42,248 bases of DNA from Nocardia nova NBRC 15556. GTDB lineage: Bacteria > Actinomycetota > Actinomycetes > Mycobacteriales > Mycobacteriaceae. The translations under genes and the position numbers were made by a program. This document shows positions 40,223 through 42,248 of the stretch, one piece after another. The notes beneath the pieces are model-generated. The model saw nothing but the letters and a program-made list of their open reading frames with translations, had not been told where the DNA came from and did no database searches. Each line of letters starts with the position of its first letter. The first letter of the stretch is position 1. Location of the stretch: contig NZ_BDBN01000086.1 of assembly GCF_001613005.1 (NCBI RefSeq), positions 1 to 42,248 of the forward strand, written 5' to 3'.

Positions 40223-41278
40223 TCAATACTTCCGGTCACGCCGGTAGGCGGCCGGAGTCGTTCCGGTCCAGCGCTTGAAGGCGTGGATGAACGGCGTCGC
40301 CTCCGCGTAACCGAGCCGGATGGCGATGTCGTCGATGGTCAGCGGCGTCCCCGAGAGCATTTCCTGCGCGAGCGCGCGGCGCACCTCGTCGAGCAGCGCC
40401 CGGTAACTGGTCCCGGCCTCGGTGAGGCGGCGGCGCAGCGTCCGCACACTCATGTTGAGCTCCCGGGCCACCGCCTCGATCGGCGGCGGCGTGGTGATAC
40501 CGGTCGCGCCGCTGCCGGGCAGCAGTCGTTCCCGGACCTCGGCCGCGATACCCGTGCGCGCGCTGCGGCGCTGCACCAGATCCCGGCACTGAGCGATACA
40601 GACCGCCCACGTCTGCTGATTCGCCTGAGGTAGCGGCTGGGCGAGGATCTCCGGTGCGACGGTGAACATGGTGTGCGCGCGCCCGAAGCGCGGCCGCGCG
40701 CCGAGCACGGCTTCGAGCCGGTCGGCGTAGGGCGGTTCGTCGTAGCCGAATTCCATGCGGGCGAAGGAGAAGTCGTGGCCGAGCAGATCGGCCATCACCC
40801 GATGCATGGCGACGATGTCGCGCTCCACCAGGAAGGTCTGCACATCCGGCGGGATGAGCTCGTGATGGATCCAGGCGATCACATCGTCGCGCCGATACTC
40901 GACGATCGGTGTGCAGAAGGCGAATCCGAGCCGGTAGTACCGCATGGCCAGCGAAATCGCCTCGCGCAGCGTGGGACTGGTGACACAGGCGAAGCCGAAG
41001 ATGCCGAAGGTGCTCAGCCGGTACCGCCGCCCGACCTCGACGCCGAGGGCGGGGATGTCGCCGAGTTCGGCGACCAGATTGCGCACCACCGCCAGTTCGG
41101 CCTCGGCCGGAATCTGTGCCCCGGGGTCGGTGAGCGTGGCCGGCGCGATACCGGATCCGGCGAGCAGCCGTGCGCTGTCGACCCCGTGTTCGGTGGCGAA
41201 TTCGATCATCACCGCGACGCTGGCGATCCCGCGGGGGAAATTCCAGGTGCGGACCTCGGGCGCCTCGACGGTGTGCAT
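40223..41278 (-). CDS. AraC family transcriptional regulator (VirS/OruR type)
   Basis: A 351-residue protein: an N-terminal arabinose-binding-like domain of the OruR/VirS class (about 15-210; FGIFGFACVTSPTLREAISLAMRYYRL is characteristic) and a C-terminal AraC DNA-binding domain (about 262-350; VARELNMSVRTLRRRLTEAGTSY, IDDIAIRLGYAEATPFIHAFKRWTGTTPAAYR). ATG at 41278. VirS in M. tuberculosis controls the mymA lipid-oxidation operon. Here the regulator sits directly upstream of choD in the same direction, so choD is its most likely target or operon partner. Confidence 0.9.
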   Translation of the reverse strand: MHTVEAPEVRTWNFPRGIASVAVMIEFATEHGVDSARLLAGSGIAPATLTDPGAQIPAEAELAVVRNLVAELGDIPALGVEVGRRYRLSTFGIFGFACVTSPTLREAISLAMRYYRLGFAFCTPIVEYRRDDVIAWIHHELIPPDVQTFLVERDIVAMHRVMADLLGHDFSFARMEFGYDEPPYADRLEAVLGARPRFGRAHTMFTVAPEILAQPLPQANQQTWAVCIAQCRDLVQRRSARTGIAAEVRERLLPGSGATGITTPPPIEAVARELNMSVRTLRRRLTEAGTSYRALLDEVRRALAQEMLSGTPLTIDDIAIRLGYAEATPFIHAFKRWTGTTPAAYRRDRKY

Positions 41279-41340
41279 GGCACCATTATGGCCGAAACTA
41301 TTGATCTCTCGGGACGATCCGCCCGGGATAGGGTTGTCGG

Positions 41341-41865
41341 ATGGAGCAGGCGCAGTCCGCCGGCGGCCGGGAAGACCGCGATCGGGAATGGGACCGCGAG
41401 GTCCGTGGTGAGACGGAAACCGAACAGCTGGACCGCAATCTGACCAGTTTGATTCAGGAATTGCGGGTGGTGCAGACGGGTGTGCAGCTGCTGACGGGCT
41501 TCCTGCTGACGCTGCCGTTCCAGGCCAGGTTCACCACGGTGTCCACCCCGATGCGCGGGCTGTACCTGGCGGTCGTGACCGCCTCGATCGCGGCGACGGT
41601 CTTCCTGATCGCGCCGGTCGCCGCCCACCGCATCCTGTTCCGGCAGCATCGTCTGGGCAGCGTGGTGCGCACCGCCCACACCTTCGCGCTGGTCGGGCTG
41701 GCGCTGCTCGGCATCGCGCTCACCGGGGTCGCGGTGCTGATCTTCGACACGGTGGCCGGTGCGGTCGCCGCCACCGTCATCGGTGTGTGCTTCGCGGTGC
41801 TGTTTATCCTGACCTGGTTCGCCCATCCGTGGCGGGAGCGGCGGCGCGGCGCCCAGACGCGGTGA
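41341..41865 (+). CDS. DUF6328 family membrane protein
   Basis: A 174-residue protein with a charged N-terminal 35 residues (GGREDRDREWDREVRGETE) and four membrane helices (about 51-63 to 155). The segment ELRVVQTGVQLLTGFLLTLPFQARF, in which a helix starts after NLTSLIQ, is typical of the DUF6328 family. Function unknown. ATG at 41341 is 62 bp from the divergent AraC gene. The CsbD-like gene follows. Confidence 0.75.
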   Translation: MEQAQSAGGREDRDREWDREVRGETETEQLDRNLTSLIQELRVVQTGVQLLTGFLLTLPFQARFTTVSTPMRGLYLAVVTASIAATVFLIAPVAAHRILFRQHRLGSVVRTAHTFALVGLALLGIALTGVAVLIFDTVAGAVAATVIGVCFAVLFILTWFAHPWRERRRGAQTR

Positions 41866-41970
41866 GGGCGCCCACAGCGGCCCGAAATAGCGGTCGGCGG
41901 GCGTTTCGTGCCGGGGTCGCCGGGTATCGCGCCCGATGTCAGTGATTTCGACGTGTTGGAGGTGAATCCC

Positions 41971-42225
41971 TTGTCGGAGCACGAGAAGGGCGGAGGCCGC
42001 GAAGGTCTCGAAGGCGTCGTGGAAGGCGCGAAGGGTAAGGCCAAGGAGGCCGCCGGTCAGGTATTCGGAAAGGACGAGCTGCGCGAGGAGGGCAAGGCTC
42101 AGCAGAGCCGCGCCGAATCGCAGCGCGAGGCCGCCCAGAAGGAAGCCGAAGCCGAGAAGCACCGTGCGGAAGCCGGTGTGGAGGAAAAACGGCAACAGGC
42201 CTTCCAGGACAAGGGCGGCTCCTGA
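41971..42225 (+). CDS. CsbD-like small stress protein, TTG start
   Basis: An 84-residue, highly charged helical protein: a Gly/Glu-rich lead, EGVVEGAKGKAKEAAGQVFG, GKDELREEGKAQQ, then a Glu/Ala/Lys/Gln-rich coiled-coil tail ending FQDKGGS. The AKGKxKEAAGxVxGxxxLxxEGKAQQ pattern is CsbD. Members accumulate under general stress. Good spacing (8 nt) from GGAGG points to TTG at 41971 as start; the in-frame ATG at 41908 lacks a ribosome site and adds an unrelated lead. It is the last gene of the window and appears complete. Confidence 0.75.
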   Translation: MSEHEKGGGREGLEGVVEGAKGKAKEAAGQVFGKDELREEGKAQQSRAESQREAAQKEAEAEKHRAEAGVEEKRQQAFQDKGGS

Positions 42226-42248
42226 CGGTCGACGTAAGTAGTGGAACC

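Overview
The window is high-GC DNA from a mycolic-acid actinobacterium, most likely Nocardia or a close relative such as Rhodococcus or Gordonia. The reasons are a complete yrbE/mce lipid-import operon, a DUF222/HNH (13E12-type) gene under an actinobacterial LexA box, a ChoD-type oxidase, a latex-clearing protein, and many GTG starts and ATGA overlaps. I saw no phage, insertion sequence or CRISPR array. The assignment to genus is inference.

Layout. 1-3.7 kb: a truncated SDR gene divergent from a TetR gene across two palindromes, a membrane-anchored DsbA-like protein, a small coiled-coil protein, an SOS-boxed DUF222/HNH gene and tRNA-Ala(GGC) with a strong terminator. 4.1-9.5 kb: a TetR gene (LcpR-like) divergent from a rubber-oxygenase gene (lcp). 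The lcp gene leads a tightly packed run: small membrane protein, ApbE-like flavin transferase, bis-haem ferric-reductase-like membrane protein, NuoF-like flavoprotein and ferredoxin. 10.2-21.6 kb: two tiny membrane proteins, then yrbEA-yrbEB-mceABCDEF, a Mce-associated protein and a tandem-TetR regulator of Mce3R type. 22-24.5 kb: a DUF2236 (MpaB-like) protein, an OhrR-like MarR regulator with a perfect palindrome, and small proteins. 24.8-29.8 kb: a polytopic membrane protein, then an AmiC-like binding protein divergent from a P1B metal ATPase carrying a TACCC-N5-GGGTA copper-type operator. 29.9-34.5 kb: a serine hydrolase and mgtC on the minus strand; on the plus strand an M-box magnesium riboswitch, two short leader ORFs and an NRAMP-family transporter whose metal-site residues look like the magnesium-transporting (NRMT) branch. 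34.6-42.2 kb: a small membrane protein, catalase, GH15 enzyme, choD and an AraC regulator (minus strand), a DUF6328 membrane protein and a CsbD-like protein.

Two groups of genes look like working systems. The first is an LcpR-controlled cluster in which an exported haem rubber oxygenase is co-transcribed with what reads as a cytosol-to-membrane electron path (ferredoxin/NuoF-like to bis-haem membrane protein, plus a flavin transferase). The second is a magnesium module: an M-box plus leader ORFs controlling an NRMT-like transporter, divergent from mgtC, which has its own leader ORF. All assignments come from reading the sequence and from family knowledge; no database search was run.
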